64,000 nucleotides of DNA from Halorussus lipolyticus (GTDB lineage Archaea > Halobacteriota > Halobacteria > Halobacteriales > Haladaptataceae): positions 806,001 to 870,000 of the forward strand of contig NZ_CP119804.1 of assembly GCF_029338375.1 (NCBI RefSeq), given 5' to 3'. The first letter of the stretch is position 1; each line of letters starts with the position of its first letter. The notes beneath the pieces are model-generated. The model saw only the letters and a program-made list of their open reading frames with translations, was not told the origin of the DNA and made no database searches. A program made the translations under genes and the position numbers. Shown piece after piece: positions 1 through 9,454 of the stretch.

Positions 1-1
1 C

Positions 2-58
2 GACGCGCTGAAGGCCGAACTCGAAGCCGACGTGACCGTCGAGTCCGGCGCGTTCTGA
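2..58 (+). CDS. C-terminal fragment of an unidentified protein
   Basis: Only the last 18 codons and a TGA stop are inside the window; the gene begins upstream. The visible tail is acidic and ends VTVESGAF. Codon use fits the neighbouring genes, with G or C in nearly all third positions. It converges on trpG, from which it is separated by about 140 nt. The fragment is too short for any functional assignment. Confidence 0.5.
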   Translation, partial: DALKAELEADVTVESGAF

Positions 59-198
59 ACCGGTTTTCGCAACTTCTCATTTTTGACGGTGTTTCGATAA
101 GCACGTCCAGCGACTGGTTTCGCCCGGTGAAGCAACCGCTACCTCGGCGGACTGAAAGGGCGAACGGGCCTTCGAAACCTAATTCTGTCTACCTGAAA

Positions 199-774
199 TC
201 ACGATTCATTTGCGATGTCGTCGCAGAAGCGTTCTATCATCCGCTTGCCGGTCGGCGTGAGGATGCTCTCGGGGTGGAACTGGACGCCGAAGTGGGGCTT
301 CTCGGTGTGGCGCACGCCCATCAGGACCTCGCGGTCGTCGGCGGTCCGGGCCGTCTCGACCAGCGTGGCCGGGAGGTTTTCGGTGGCGGCCAGCGAGTGA
401 TAGCGCCCGACCTCGATTTCGTCGGGCAGGTCCGCGAACAGGCCCTTCCCGTCGTGGCGCACCATCGAGGACTTCCCGTGAACCACGTCGGGGGCGTGGC
501 CGACCGCCATCCCCTCCGCGGCGCAGAGGGCCTGATGGCCGAGACAGACCCCGAGCGCGGGGTACTCGGTCTCGGCGAACACGTCGATAGAGACGCCGGC
601 GTCTTCCGGGGTTCCCGGTCCCGGCGAGACGACGATTCCGTCCGGGTCGAGATTTCGGATGCCCGCAACGTCGATGTCGTCGTTGCGCCGGACTTCGATT
701 TCGTCGGCGAACTCGCCGACGTACTGGACGAGGTTGTAGGCGAACGAGTCGTAGTTGTCGATGACCAGAATCAT
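199..774 (-). CDS. trpG: Anthranilate synthase component II (glutamine amidotransferase)
   Basis: Glutaminase subunit that supplies ammonia to TrpE for making anthranilate from chorismate, the first committed step of tryptophan synthesis. The 191-residue protein is a single class I amidotransferase domain of usual length. The oxyanion motif SPGPGTPEDAG lies near residue 50, the nucleophile is Cys77 in GVCLGHQ, and His167/Glu169 in FHPES complete the triad. It starts 7 nt after the trpE stop, so the two are very likely co-transcribed and form the usual TrpE-TrpG complex. PabA is an alternative name for this family, but the TrpE partner supports trpG. Confidence 0.95.
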   Translation of the reverse strand: MILVIDNYDSFAYNLVQYVGEFADEIEVRRNDDIDVAGIRNLDPDGIVVSPGPGTPEDAGVSIDVFAETEYPALGVCLGHQALCAAEGMAVGHAPDVVHGKSSMVRHDGKGLFADLPDEIEVGRYHSLAATENLPATLVETARTADDREVLMGVRHTEKPHFGVQFHPESILTPTGKRMIERFCDDIANES

Positions 775-781
775 GGCGGCG

Positions 782-2359
782 TTACCTCTCCCCCACGTCG
801 TCGCGGGTCGGCCAGTCGGCGGTCGTCAGTTCGCGCCCGGTGTCGAGCGCCGTGTCGATGGCGTTGACCAGCGCCCGGCCCTTGTCGAGGGTCTCGATGA
901 ACTCGGCGTCGGGCACCGAGTCGTGGACGATGCCGGCCCCGACCCGGAGGTAGAACCGGTCTTCGTGGCGAGTCAGGGTCCGGATGGTCATGTTCATCGT
1001 GGCCTTCCGGTCGAAGCCGAGGACGCCGATGCTCCCGGTGTAGGGTCCTCTGCGGTAGTCTTCCACCTCGTCGATGATTTCCATCGTCCGGGGTTTGGGC
1101 GCGCCCGTGATGGTGCCGCCGGGGAACATCCCGGCGATGGCGTCGACTATCGACTCGTCGTCGCGGAGTCGGCCTTCGACCGCCGAGACGGTGTGCATCA
1201 CCTCCGAATAGGTGTCGATGCGCCGGTAGTCGGTGACCTCGACGCTCCCGTACTCGGCGACCTTGCCGAGGTCGTTGCGCTCCAAATCGACCAACATCGC
1301 GTGTTCGGCGTGTTCCTTCTCGCTGTCGAGCAAGGCCTCGCGGAGTTCGGCGTCCTCGTCGGGGGTCGCTCCTCGGGGCCGGGTTCCCGCGATGGGTTCG
1401 GTCAGCAGGTCCCGGCCGTCGGCGTCCAGCAGGAGTTCGGGACTCGTACTCACGAGGTCCACGCCGGGGAACTCCAACAGTCCGGAGTAAGGCGCGGGGT
1501 TGACCTCGCGGAGGGCCTCGAACACCTCGACCGAGTGGACGATGGCCGGGCCGACCAGTCGCTGGGAGATATTGGCTTGGAAGGTGTCGCCGTCTCGGAC
1601 GTACTCTTTGACCTTCCGTACCCGGTCGGCGTACTCCTCGCGGCCGCATTGGCTGGTGAACTCGGCGGTGTCGCCGTCTGCGGGCGGGTCGCCCACCGAG
1701 GAGTCCCCGGTCGTGGCCTCGTCGGCGAGGTCGAGGGCGCGATTCTTGGCCCGGTCGTAAATCACGCGGAGCGAGTCGTCGCCCTCGACTCTCGGACAGG
1801 CGGTAATCCGGAGCGTGGCGCTCTCGTCCCACGGTTCCTCCCACGCCGCCACGAGGTCGTAGACGCCGAACTGCAATCGGGGCAGGCCCCGGTCGTCGGC
1901 GGTGGTGTCGGGCAGGGCTTCGAGTTCGCGGGCCACGTCGTAGGAGAGCCATCCGAACGCCCCGCAGGGGTAGGGCACGTCGCAGTGTCCTCGGGCCAGC
2001 GTCTCGCCGTCGAGGAGACCTTCGAGCGCGTCGAAACTGGTCGTTCGCTGGTCGCCTCCTCGGGTCTCGTCGGCCACGTCCCGAACCCCGTCGGGTTCGA
2101 CTTCAAGCCACTCGACCGGCGAGACGCCGAAGTAGCCCCACCCGGACTCCCCGCCGGTGGTCTCGAAGTAGACGCCGCCCGACTCGTCGCGGGCGCGGCG
2201 GTAGGCGAGGAAGGGGTCTGGGACCTCGATTCGGACCTCGACCGGGACCCGCGCTCCTTCGGGTGCGCTTTCTGCGGTTTGGCGGAACTCCTCGAAAGAG
2301 GTTACGACTGTGGGGCTTTCGTCGGGTCGGCGGTCGGTTCGGTGGGTTTCGTCGTTCAT
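782..2359 (-). CDS. trpE: Anthranilate synthase component I
   Basis: Chorismate-binding catalytic subunit of anthranilate synthase. The chosen start gives 525 residues beginning MNDETHRTD; a longer open frame exists upstream, but its translation is basic and low-complexity, unlike the acidic protein. Conserved chorismate-enzyme blocks are present in order: TEPIAGTRPRG, FPGGTITGAPK, TGSIGVLG and VGAGIVHDSVPDAEF. It is followed 7 nt later by trpG. No trpC, trpD or trpF is in this window, so the pathway is split over several loci. PabB is possible by family but less likely. Confidence 0.93.
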   Translation of the reverse strand: MNDETHRTDRRPDESPTVVTSFEEFRQTAESAPEGARVPVEVRIEVPDPFLAYRRARDESGGVYFETTGGESGWGYFGVSPVEWLEVEPDGVRDVADETRGGDQRTTSFDALEGLLDGETLARGHCDVPYPCGAFGWLSYDVARELEALPDTTADDRGLPRLQFGVYDLVAAWEEPWDESATLRITACPRVEGDDSLRVIYDRAKNRALDLADEATTGDSSVGDPPADGDTAEFTSQCGREEYADRVRKVKEYVRDGDTFQANISQRLVGPAIVHSVEVFEALREVNPAPYSGLLEFPGVDLVSTSPELLLDADGRDLLTEPIAGTRPRGATPDEDAELREALLDSEKEHAEHAMLVDLERNDLGKVAEYGSVEVTDYRRIDTYSEVMHTVSAVEGRLRDDESIVDAIAGMFPGGTITGAPKPRTMEIIDEVEDYRRGPYTGSIGVLGFDRKATMNMTIRTLTRHEDRFYLRVGAGIVHDSVPDAEFIETLDKGRALVNAIDTALDTGRELTTADWPTRDDVGER

Positions 2360-2923
2360 TCGTCGTCTGCGATTCTGGGTGTACGTAGCGGAACTGCGGA
2401 AATGAACCTTGTCGTTAGGCGTGGCGAAGTGGTTTGGATTTGGTCTAAGCACGAACCGCAGAACTGGAGTTATGTTGTCTTCTTGAAGCCCGCGACCGGG
2501 CACCGGAAGACGGTTCTGCTCGTCGCTTCGCTCCTGCGCGGACTGCGACTCCCGAGGTCACACTCGCTTTGCTCGCGGTTCCACCGCTCGCCAGTCGCGG
2601 CGCGGAGCGCCGCGCACCGCTCGCGTGACCGACCCCTTCATCCCACCCCGTGGTCTGGTCGGCCGAGCATTTGCTGGTGGGTGGTCGGCCGGGGGCGTCC
2701 TCGGCGAGAAAGAAACTTTATTGTTTCCTTAGACTATAAAAATATAGTTCTAATAAACTAAGAGGAGGCTTTGCGAGTATCCGATACCGACTTGCGACCA
2801 CTCCCGTCCGGCGTCGAGGCCCGCGCGGAATTCTCGTCCGACCGACCCGACCACGCCGAAGCGACCGAATCCCGGCCAGCGGACAGGAAAACCCTGATAC
2901 GGTCCCCAATCGAAGTGTCCGGT
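2360..2923. other. Intergenic region between divergent trpE and the Gly-rich gene
   Basis: About 560 nt with no credible gene. It has a GC-rich part (roughly 2500-2700) and then an abrupt AT-rich stretch at 2715-2765 that includes CTATAAAAATATAG, a likely promoter or end-of-transcript region. The open frames here are mirror images or extensions of neighbouring genes with unsuitable composition. No hairpin terminator or known riboswitch is recognised. Confidence 0.5.
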
Positions 2924-3388
2924 ATGACCGAACGAGCGTGGCAGGACCTCATCGTCGGCGACCGGATGGCCGTCGATCAGGAGTTCGCACAGCAGGTCAC
3001 TGACTCGCAGTTCTCCCGGCAGGAGTGGGGACTCATCATGACCGCGGTGGAGTTCGAAATCGAAAACCCCGGCGACGCCGAACAGGCCCGCATCGTCGCC
3101 GACACCTCGAAAATCGAACAGGTGATGCCCGAACTCGAGAACATCCGGAACCAGATGAACTCGATGGCGGGCGGCGCTGGCGGCGGGGGCGGAGGCGGCA
3201 AGCAGGGCGGCGGCGTCTTCGACTCGGTGAAGGACGCGCTCGGCCTCGGCGGCGGCGGCGGTGGTGGTGCGGACCAAGACCGCATCGACGACGCCAGCAG
3301 ACTCGCTCAGCAGTACGCCGACGAACTCCAGCAACGCCTCGAATCGCAGGGCAAGTGGGCCAGAGTCCGCGAGGCCGCAGAAAACTGA
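2924..3388 (+). CDS. Haloarchaeal Gly-rich small protein (DUF5799-like)
   Basis: A 154-residue soluble protein of unknown function, starting MTERAWQDLIVGD. It has a conserved N-terminal alpha-helical part (about 1-85, with SRQEWGLIMTAVEFEI), two runs of seven or more glycines separated by a short KDALGL segment (about 88-125), and a C-terminal helix rich in Gln and Arg. The call DUF5799 is from memory. Its TGA overlaps the ATG of the following archaetidylserine decarboxylase by one base, implying translational coupling and perhaps a link to lipid or surface biology. Confidence 0.75.
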   Translation: MTERAWQDLIVGDRMAVDQEFAQQVTDSQFSRQEWGLIMTAVEFEIENPGDAEQARIVADTSKIEQVMPELENIRNQMNSMAGGAGGGGGGGKQGGGVFDSVKDALGLGGGGGGGADQDRIDDASRLAQQYADELQQRLESQGKWARVREAAEN

Positions 3389-4059
3389 TGGGGGAGAAAC
3401 AAGACTCCTCGCGCTGGCGGCTCGGAGACGGGTTCACGCCGGGTGCGTGGCGCTACGCCCTGCTGGCGCTCGCGGTGGCGATTCCGTCTGCGCTCGTCGC
3501 GCGGTCCGAGAAGTGGGCGCGTCGATGGGGCGTTGCAGGCCCTCTCCTCGCCGTGGGTGCCCTGCTCTTTCACCGGGACCCCGACCGAAATCCGGCCCCC
3601 GACGTAGCCAGTTCGGGCGTCATCGCGCCCGCCGACGGCCGGGTCTCGGTCGTCCGCGAGGAGACCGGTCCCGACGGCGACGAGCGCGTCCGGGTCGGCG
3701 TGTTCATGAACGTCACCGACGTTCACGTGAACCGAGCGCCCCTCGGCGGGGAAATCGAGGCCGTCGAACACGAACCCGGCAAGCACCGGCCGGCGTTCTC
3801 CAAGGAGTCGGACAACAACGAGAAACTTCACATCCGGTTTTCAGACCACGTGGTCACGCTAATCGCCGGGGCGTTCGCCCGGCGCATCCACCCCTACGTC
3901 GAACCCGGCGACGAACTCGGCCGGGGCGAGCGACTGGGACACATCTCGTTCGGGAGTCGCGCCGACGTGCTTCTCCCCGCCGAGTTCGACCCCGACGACG
4001 TGGCGGTCGAACGCGGCCGGAAGGTCCGGGCGGGCGAGACGGTGCTGGCCCGCCGATAG
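3388..4059 (+). CDS. pssD: Archaetidylserine decarboxylase (protein-sorting system)
   Basis: Decarboxylates archaetidylserine to archaetidylethanolamine at the membrane. In Haloferax the homologous enzyme is needed for ArtA-dependent C-terminal lipid anchoring of surface proteins. The 223-residue proenzyme has hydrophobic N-terminal segments (about 22-39 and 47-61), then PADG (Asp83), DVHVNRAP (His113) and ISFGSRADVLLP. Self-cleavage is expected before Ser190 of the GS pair, which becomes the pyruvoyl group. The length matches the short form of the family. ATG overlaps the upstream stop by one base, so it is co-translated with the Gly-rich protein. Confidence 0.88.
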   Translation: MGEKQDSSRWRLGDGFTPGAWRYALLALAVAIPSALVARSEKWARRWGVAGPLLAVGALLFHRDPDRNPAPDVASSGVIAPADGRVSVVREETGPDGDERVRVGVFMNVTDVHVNRAPLGGEIEAVEHEPGKHRPAFSKESDNNEKLHIRFSDHVVTLIAGAFARRIHPYVEPGDELGRGERLGHISFGSRADVLLPAEFDPDDVAVERGRKVRAGETVLARR

Positions 4060-4068
4060 CGGGCGGGC

Positions 4069-4221
4069 CTATCCGCTGTAGTCGCCGCCGTGGAACAGCG
4101 TGCGCTCCTCGGCCTCGTAGATGTTGATGAGTTCGGTGACGATTTCGTCGTAGGACTCGTCTTCCACCCGGAGACTGTCGAGGCGCTCGATGGTGTCCTC
4201 GTCGAGTTGAATCTTCGGCAT
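4069..4221 (-). CDS. Small antitoxin-like haloarchaeal protein
   Basis: A 50-residue acidic protein starting MPKIQLDEDTIERLDSL. The pattern (short beta strand, then two helices, with SYDEIVTELINIYE) resembles small VapB/ribbon-helix-helix-like antitoxins found widely in haloarchaea. No toxin gene sits next to it, so a solitary regulator is as likely as a toxin-antitoxin pair. The start is the first ATG giving a family-like N-terminus; the upstream extension is Arg/Cys-rich and not credible. It converges with pssD, leaving 9 nt. Confidence 0.7.
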   Translation of the reverse strand: MPKIQLDEDTIERLDSLRVEDESYDEIVTELINIYEAEERTLFHGGDYSG

Positions 4222-4467
4222 CGTCTCCTCGTAAGCCAGCGAACCTCTTAAGCGACAGGGGCACGTGGTGCGGTAACGTGACCCAGTAAATCGGACGAAG
4301 CCTGACTTTCTCACCCCGTTACCTTAAATTAGGGGTATCTTTTCGGAATAAACCGGGCGGTGGGAGACGGCGTAACAACCGCTTACTGGGGCCGCTAATG
4401 GTTGATTACGGGGGTGTAGGTACTGGATAACAAAGTGGATAGGATTGTGTGTATCTATCGCGCAGAC

Positions 4468-4701
4468 ATGACCACGACCGACAACCGACTCACCAACGGC
4501 GACGACACGATGGCCGAGAACCGATGCCAGAGCTGTGGCTCCTTCGTCACGCGGGACTTCGCTCGCGTCTTCGGGAACAACCACAACGAGGTCTTCGGCT
4601 GTCTGGAGTGTATGACCGCGACAGAGGTCAAGAAAGGCGGGGCGCGGGCCGACGAGGTGGACACGACCAATCTCATCGGCGGCCGAGAACCGCTCCGATA
4701 A
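4468..4701 (+). CDS. Small zinc-ribbon protein (DUF7563-like)
   Basis: A 77-residue protein (or 63 residues if translation starts at the ATG at 4510, MAENRCQSCG). It contains CQSCGSF and GCLECM, two CxxC knuckles about 30 residues apart, a plausible single zinc-binding site. Short haloarchaeal proteins of this pattern are annotated as putative zinc fingers with unknown role; the DUF7563 name is from memory. It stands alone between a convergent-side small gene and the leuB end. The start is uncertain because no clear TATA box or Shine-Dalgarno decides it. Confidence 0.7.
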   Translation: MTTTDNRLTNGDDTMAENRCQSCGSFVTRDFARVFGNNHNEVFGCLECMTATEVKKGGARADEVDTTNLIGGREPLR

Positions 4702-4775
4702 CGGTTTCGACCGCTTTGAGTATCGTTCCGGCGAACGTATCGCAGTAGAAAGGGCCGCGGTGGATTCTTCGTGTA

Positions 4776-5753
4776 CTACAACTCCGCCAGCACCGCGTCG
4801 GTCACGTCTCGGGTAGTGGCGTTGCCGCCGAGGTCGGGCGTGTGCGGGCCGGACTCCAGCGTCGCTTCGACCGCTGAGCGAACGCGCTCGCCGGCGTGGT
4901 CGTGGCCCAAGTACTCCAAGAGCATCGCGGACGAGAGCATCGCCGCAGACGGGTTGGCGACGCCCTCGCCGGCGATGTCCGGCGCGGTGCCGTGAACTGG
5001 CTCGAACAGCGCGCGCTCGTCGCCGACGTTCGCGCTCGGCAGGAGACCGAGGCCACCGACGAGGCCCGCTGACAGGTCCGACAGCAGGTCTCCGGCGAGG
5101 TTGGGACAGACCACCACGTCGTACTCGCCGGGGCGCTGGACGAGGTGCATCGCCAGCGCGTCCATCAGCGCGTCGTCGTGGGGCACGTCGAACTCGCCGG
5201 CGACCTCCTCGGCGGTTTCCAGAAAGAGGCCGTCGGTGGTCCGCATCACGTTTGCCTTGTGAGCGATTGTCACGCCTAATCCGCGTTCTTCGGCGTATCG
5301 AAAGCCGTAACGGGCGATTTCCTCGGATGCCGACTTGGTAACGACCCGTGTCAGCGTGGTCACGCCGGGCGCAATCTCGGACTCGTGGCCGGCGTAGACC
5401 CCTTCGGTGTTCTCTCGGACGAAAACGAGGTCCGTCTCGGGGTTCGGCGCGTCCACGCCGGGGTAGGCCCGGACCGGTCGGACGTTGGCGAACGAATCGA
5501 CCGCCCGGCGGAGGGGCAGGATGACGTCGGCCGCGGTTTCGCCCGCCGCGCCGAACAGGGTGGCGTCCGCGCTCTCAGCGAGTTCGCGGGTCGAGTCGGG
5601 GAGTGGGTCGCCGGTTTCGGCTTTCACCGCGTCGCCCGCGTCGGCCTCCTCGAACTCGAAGTCGGGGGCGACCGCTTCCAGCACTTCTCTGGCCGCGGGA
5701 ACGACCTCCTTGCCGATGCCGTCGCCGGGAATCACTGCAATCTTCTCGCTCAT
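4776..5753 (-). CDS. leuB: 3-isopropylmalate dehydrogenase
   Basis: NAD-dependent oxidative decarboxylation of 3-isopropylmalate in leucine synthesis. The 325-residue protein is a full-length beta-decarboxylating dehydrogenase: GDGIGKEV at the N-terminus, substrate loop [17 protein letters not shown] with the catalytic Lys, the metal-binding DxxxD region in [11 protein letters not shown], and the nucleotide loop [15 protein letters not shown]. It begins 1 nt after the leuD stop and is the last gene of leuCDB. Homoisocitrate or isocitrate dehydrogenase are family relatives, but the leu context settles the role. Confidence 0.94.
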   Translation of the reverse strand: MSEKIAVIPGDGIGKEVVPAAREVLEAVAPDFEFEEADAGDAVKAETGDPLPDSTRELAESADATLFGAAGETAADVILPLRRAVDSFANVRPVRAYPGVDAPNPETDLVFVRENTEGVYAGHESEIAPGVTTLTRVVTKSASEEIARYGFRYAEERGLGVTIAHKANVMRTTDGLFLETAEEVAGEFDVPHDDALMDALAMHLVQRPGEYDVVVCPNLAGDLLSDLSAGLVGGLGLLPSANVGDERALFEPVHGTAPDIAGEGVANPSAAMLSSAMLLEYLGHDHAGERVRSAVEATLESGPHTPDLGGNATTRDVTDAVLAEL

Positions 5754-5754
5754 G

Positions 5755-6369
5755 TTACCGGACCTCCTCGACGTAGGGCAGGTTTCGGGCGGTTTCGGCC
5801 ACTGTCTCGGCGTTCGACTTCAGGAGGGCGGTGGTGTCCCAGACTCCTTCCACGAGGGCCTTGCGCTGGGCGTCGTCCACGGTGGCGTCGATTTCGCGGT
5901 CGTCGTAGCTCACGATTTGGTCGGCCACGTCCACCGAGATTTCGGCCTCGGGATTCTCCTCGACGTGGCTCTGGAGGGCCTCGATTTGCTCGGAGTCGGC
6001 GGTGACTGTCGGGATGCCGAGCGCGAGACAGTTGCCCGCGAAGATTTCGGCGAAGCTTTCGCCGACCACGGCGTCGATACCCCACCGCTTGAGGGCTTGC
6101 GGAGCGTGTTCTCTGGAGGAGCCACACCCGAAGTTGGCGTTCACGACCAGAACCGAGGCGTCCCGGAATCGCTCGTCGTTGAAGGGGTGGTCCTTGGGTT
6201 CGTCGTCCGCGGTGAATCGCTGGTCGTGGAAGGCGAACTGGCCCAGTCCGTCGAAGGTCACGACCTTCATGAACCGGGCGGGGATGATTTGGTCGGTGTC
6301 GATGTCGTTGCCCCGGACCGGAATGGCGGTGCCCGAGACGTGTTCAATCGTCTCGATTTCCTCGCTCAT
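5755..6369 (-). CDS. leuD: 3-isopropylmalate dehydratase small subunit
   Basis: Small (swivel-domain) subunit of isopropylmalate isomerase, acting with LeuC. The 204-residue protein starts [13 protein letters not shown] and shows the family motifs [16 protein letters not shown] and [15 protein letters not shown]. Its ATG overlaps the leuC stop (ATGA overlap) and its stop is 1 nt from the leuB start, so leuC, leuD and leuB are translated from one message. Length and motifs are typical. Confidence 0.94.
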   Translation of the reverse strand: MSEEIETIEHVSGTAIPVRGNDIDTDQIIPARFMKVVTFDGLGQFAFHDQRFTADDEPKDHPFNDERFRDASVLVVNANFGCGSSREHAPQALKRWGIDAVVGESFAEIFAGNCLALGIPTVTADSEQIEALQSHVEENPEAEISVDVADQIVSYDDREIDATVDDAQRKALVEGVWDTTALLKSNAETVAETARNLPYVEEVR

Positions 6370-7802
6370 GCTTCCACCTCCGAGTCGGCGAGTTTCGTCT
6401 CGTCCAGTTCGCGGGCGTCGGTGACTTCGCCGCAGATTGCGGCGGCGGCGACCATCCGGGGATTCATCAGCACGGTCTTGCCGTCCTTGCTCCCCTGTCG
6501 CCCGACGAAGTTCCGGTTCGAGGACGAGGCGCAGGCCTCGTCGCCCTCCAGTTGGTCGGGGTTCATCCCGAGGCACATCGAGCAACCGGCCCCGCGCCAG
6601 TCGAACCCGGCGTCTTCGAAGATTCGGTCGAGGCCTTCCTCCTCGGCCGCTGACTTGACGCGCTGGCTTCCGGGGACCACCATGGCGCGAACATCGTCGT
6701 GGACTTCGCGGCCGGCGACGAGTCGGGCAGACCGCCGGAGGTCGGGCAGTCGGGCGTTGGTGCAGGACCCGAGGAAAGCCACGTCGATGGGGTAGCCTTC
6801 CATCGTCTCGCCGGGTTCGACGCCCATGTGGGCTTGGGCGTGGCGGGCAGTGTCCTGTTTGTCCTCTGGGAGTTCGTCGGGGTCGGGAATCGGTTCGGTG
6901 ACGCCGACGCCCTGTCCGGGCGTGGTGCCCCACGTCACCATCGGTTCGAGTTCGTCGCCGTCAATGACCACCTCGTCGTCGAATTTGGCGTCGGCGTCGG
7001 AGGCGATGGACTCCCAGTAGGGCTTCAACTTCTCGAACTTCTCGGGGTCGTCGCGGAAGGCGTCGGTGTCTCTCAGCCACTCGTAGGTGGTCTCGTCGGG
7101 GTTGACGTATCCGGCCCGCGCGCCGCCCTCGATGGACATGTTGCAGATGCTCATCCGACCCTCCACGTCGAGGTTTTCGATGGCTTCCCCGGCGTACTCG
7201 TAGACGTACCCGACGCCGCCGTCGGTGCCGAGTCGGCGGATGATTTCGAGAATCACGTCCTTGGCCTCGACGCACTCGCCCAACTCGCCCGTGACGCGGA
7301 TTCGGCGCACGTCCTTCTTCTCCATCGCCACGGTGCCGGTCGCCAGCACGTCCCGAATCTGGGAGGTGCCGATGCCGAACGCGAGGGCACCGAACGCGCC
7401 GTGGGTCGAGGTGTGGGAATCGCCGCAGACCACGGTCATGCCGGGTTGGGTCAGGCCCTGCTCCGGGCCGATGACGTGGACGATGCCCTGATTCCCGGTG
7501 TCGGGACTGGAGAAGTCGATGCCGGCGTCCCGGACGTTCTGCTCCAGTTCGGCCATCATCTCCTCTGCTGGCCCTTCGTAGGGTCGATTTCGGTCCTCGG
7601 TCGGGACGATGTGGTCCACTGTGGCGTGGGTGCGCTCGGGGTAGGCCACGTCGAGTCCTCGCTCGCGGAGCATCCCGAACGCTTGGGGACTCGTGACCTC
7701 GTGGACGAGGTGGAGACCCACGAACAGTTGGTCCTGTCCGGTCGGGAGTTCCGTCACCTTGTGGCGGTCCCACACTTTGTCGTAGAGGGTGTCCTCGCTC
7801 AT
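6366..7802 (-). CDS. leuC: 3-isopropylmalate dehydratase large subunit
   Basis: Aconitase-type [4Fe-4S] subunit that interconverts 2- and 3-isopropylmalate with LeuD. The 478-residue protein has the three cluster cysteines in [11 protein letters not shown] and GCSMCLGMN, and the family block [21 protein letters not shown]. It heads leuCDB, lying about 180 nt downstream of a small conserved gene. A T/A-rich element near 7858-7875 could be a separate promoter, but read-through from ilvC is also likely. Confidence 0.95.
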   Translation of the reverse strand: MSEDTLYDKVWDRHKVTELPTGQDQLFVGLHLVHEVTSPQAFGMLRERGLDVAYPERTHATVDHIVPTEDRNRPYEGPAEEMMAELEQNVRDAGIDFSSPDTGNQGIVHVIGPEQGLTQPGMTVVCGDSHTSTHGAFGALAFGIGTSQIRDVLATGTVAMEKKDVRRIRVTGELGECVEAKDVILEIIRRLGTDGGVGYVYEYAGEAIENLDVEGRMSICNMSIEGGARAGYVNPDETTYEWLRDTDAFRDDPEKFEKLKPYWESIASDADAKFDDEVVIDGDELEPMVTWGTTPGQGVGVTEPIPDPDELPEDKQDTARHAQAHMGVEPGETMEGYPIDVAFLGSCTNARLPDLRRSARLVAGREVHDDVRAMVVPGSQRVKSAAEEEGLDRIFEDAGFDWRGAGCSMCLGMNPDQLEGDEACASSSNRNFVGRQGSKDGKTVLMNPRMVAAAAICGEVTDARELDETKLADSEVEA

Positions 7803-7986
7803 ACGGACCGCCCCGCGCTCTCGTTCTCGTCCCCGTTCGTCGCTGGTACAGTACTTTCTATTTCTTTAAACATTGTCTGTGTTTCCCTCGCGATTGTATA
7901 GGTGTCTTCCTGCGCCGCTCCGGACCGGCCGGTGGTCGGCGCGACGCCCGGAAAAGCAGTCGATACGCTCGTCGCTTTCGGCGGGC

Positions 7987-8385
7987 TTACTCCTCGGACT
8001 CGACTGGTTCCTCTTTCCCACCGCGCTCGAAGACCGGGTTGGCGCTCGCCCCGTGGGGCGGCGTGTGGTTCACGTCCTTCATCTGGTCGCCTTCCCGCTC
8101 GTCGTCTTCCTCGCGGGCGTCGGCGCTCTCGGTCGCTGGCGGCTCCTCGTCGGCGTCCTCGTCGTAGGATTCCCGTTCTCCTCCGTCGGCGGCCACGATT
8201 GGCCCGCGCTGGAACGGTCGGTTGACTGCACCGTTGTCCGAATAGGGATGGGTGTGGCTGACCTCGCCCATCGTTTTCCCGGTCGAATCGTCGGTTCGTC
8301 GGCCGGTCCGGTTGCGTCGGTTGCGCCGGTCGGTCTGGTTGCGTCGGTCGGTTCGGGTCTCTCGGCGTCGGTTTGCTCGGTTCAT
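7987..8385 (-). CDS. Conserved haloarchaeal protein between ilvC and leuC, with a two-fold internal repeat
   Basis: A 132-residue hypothetical starting MNRANRRRETRTD only 4 nt after the ilvC stop. Haloferax has a small unknown gene at the same place in its ilv-leu cluster (from memory). The first 35 residues are an Arg/Asn/Thr-rich basic tail; the rest is acidic. Two related blocks are visible: MGEVSHTHPY...AVNRPFQRG and MKDVNHTPPH...ANPVFERG, joined by an Asp/Glu-rich linker. An alternative start at the internal ATG at 8271 would give 94 residues beginning at the first block. No enzyme motif is recognised; a regulatory or scaffold role in branched-chain synthesis is only inference. Confidence 0.75.
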   Translation of the reverse strand: MNRANRRRETRTDRRNQTDRRNRRNRTGRRTDDSTGKTMGEVSHTHPYSDNGAVNRPFQRGPIVAADGGERESYDEDADEEPPATESADAREEDDEREGDQMKDVNHTPPHGASANPVFERGGKEEPVESEE

Positions 8386-8389
8386 TGGG

Positions 8390-9454
8390 TTAGTCGTCCG
8401 CTGTCGCTTTCTCGGTGGTCTGTTGGTCGCTCGATTCCTCGGTCTGGTCGGCGTCGTCGGCCCACGCGAACAACTCGCGCAGGCGCTCGCCGACGTCCTC
8501 GATTTCGTGGTTCTTCTCGGCGGTCCGGCGCTGGTGGTAACTCGGGCGTCCGGCCTGATTCTCGGTAATCCACTCGCGGGCGAACTCGCCGTTCTGGACC
8601 GCTTCGAGGACCTCCTCCATGTTCTCGCGTGCAGTCTCGTCCACAATCATCTCGCCGCGGGTCAACCCGCCGTACTCGGCGGTGTCCGAGACCGAATCCC
8701 ACATCTCGCCCATCCCGCCCTCGTACATGAGGTCCACGATGAGTTTCATCTCGTTCAGGCACTCGAAGTAGGCCATCTCGGGGCTGTAGCCCGCGTCCAC
8801 CAGCGTCTCGTAGCCGGCCTTGATGAGTTCGGTGACGCCGCCGCAGAGGACGGCCTGCTCGCCGAACAGGTCGGTCTCGGTCTCCTCGCGGAAGGTGGTC
8901 TCGACCACGCCCGCTCGGGTACAACCGATGGCCTTCCCGTAGGCCAGCGCCTCCTGCTTGGCGTCGCCCGTGGCGTCCTGATACACCGCCAGCAGGCCGG
9001 GCGTGCCCTCGCTGTTCTCGTAGTTGCGCCGGACGAGGTGGCCCGGCGACTTGGGGGCTATCATGGTCACGTCCACGTCCTCGGGCGGTTCGATTTGGCC
9101 GTAGTGGACGTTGAACCCGTGAGCGAACTGGAGGGTGTCGCCCGCCTCCAACTCGCTCCGGATGTCGTCGTAGACCGCTGGCTGAACCGTATCGGGGACG
9201 AGGACCGACACGATGTCGGCCTCGCTGGCGGCCGCTTTTGGGGTCGCAACGTCGAGGCCGTCGGCTTCGGCGGCCTCCCGCGAGGAGGACCCGTCCCGAA
9301 GTCCCACAATCACGTCCACCCCGCTGTCGGCGAGGTTCTGGGCGTGGGCGTGGCCTTGGCTCCCGTAGCCGAGGACCGCGACCGTCTCGTCCTCGATGTG
9401 GGTGCTGTCCGCGTCGTCGTCGTAGTATACAGTGGTGTCGAATTCGTCAGTCAT
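8390..9454 (-). CDS. ilvC: Ketol-acid reductoisomerase
   Basis: NADPH- and Mg-dependent isomeroreductase of valine and isoleucine synthesis, acting on acetolactate and acetohydroxybutyrate. The 354-residue class I protein has the Rossmann motif [13 protein letters not shown], the phosphate-binding loop [10 protein letters not shown], and the metal/substrate C-terminal domain with [11 protein letters not shown] and [11 protein letters not shown]. The last 25 residues are a Glu/Thr/Asp-rich tail typical of haloadaptation. Its ATG overlaps the end of ilvN by 8 nt, so the ilvBNC genes are one unit. Confidence 0.95.
   Translation of the reverse strand: MTDEFDTTVYYDDDADSTHIEDETVAVLGYGSQGHAHAQNLADSGVDVIVGLRDGSSSREAAEADGLDVATPKAAASEADIVSVLVPDTVQPAVYDDIRSELEAGDTLQFAHGFNVHYGQIEPPEDVDVTMIAPKSPGHLVRRNYENSEGTPGLLAVYQDATGDAKQEALAYGKAIGCTRAGVVETTFREETETDLFGEQAVLCGGVTELIKAGYETLVDAGYSPEMAYFECLNEMKLIVDLMYEGGMGEMWDSVSDTAEYGGLTRGEMIVDETARENMEEVLEAVQNGEFAREWITENQAGRPSYHQRRTAEKNHEIEDVGERLRELFAWADDADQTEESSDQQTTEKATADD

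Noticed and set aside
127..867. Open frame opposite trpG
   Set aside because: It is the antisense reading of trpG; composition and motifs support trpG only.
2500..2710. Pseudogene remnant before trpE
   Set aside because: All frames are Arg/Ser-rich and lack a recognisable domain, so a decayed gene cannot be supported.
755..2761. Very long open frame on the plus strand opposite trpE
   Set aside because: It mirrors trpE in a GC-rich genome, and the translation is Val/Gly/Arg-rich without domains. trpE on the other strand has clear motifs.
8271..8385. Short tandem DNA repeat of the CGGTTGCGTCGGTCGG type as a mobile or CRISPR-like repeat
   Set aside because: It encodes the Arg/Asn/Thr-rich tail of the protein after ilvC and has no regular spacers. 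No CRISPR array is present anywhere in the window.
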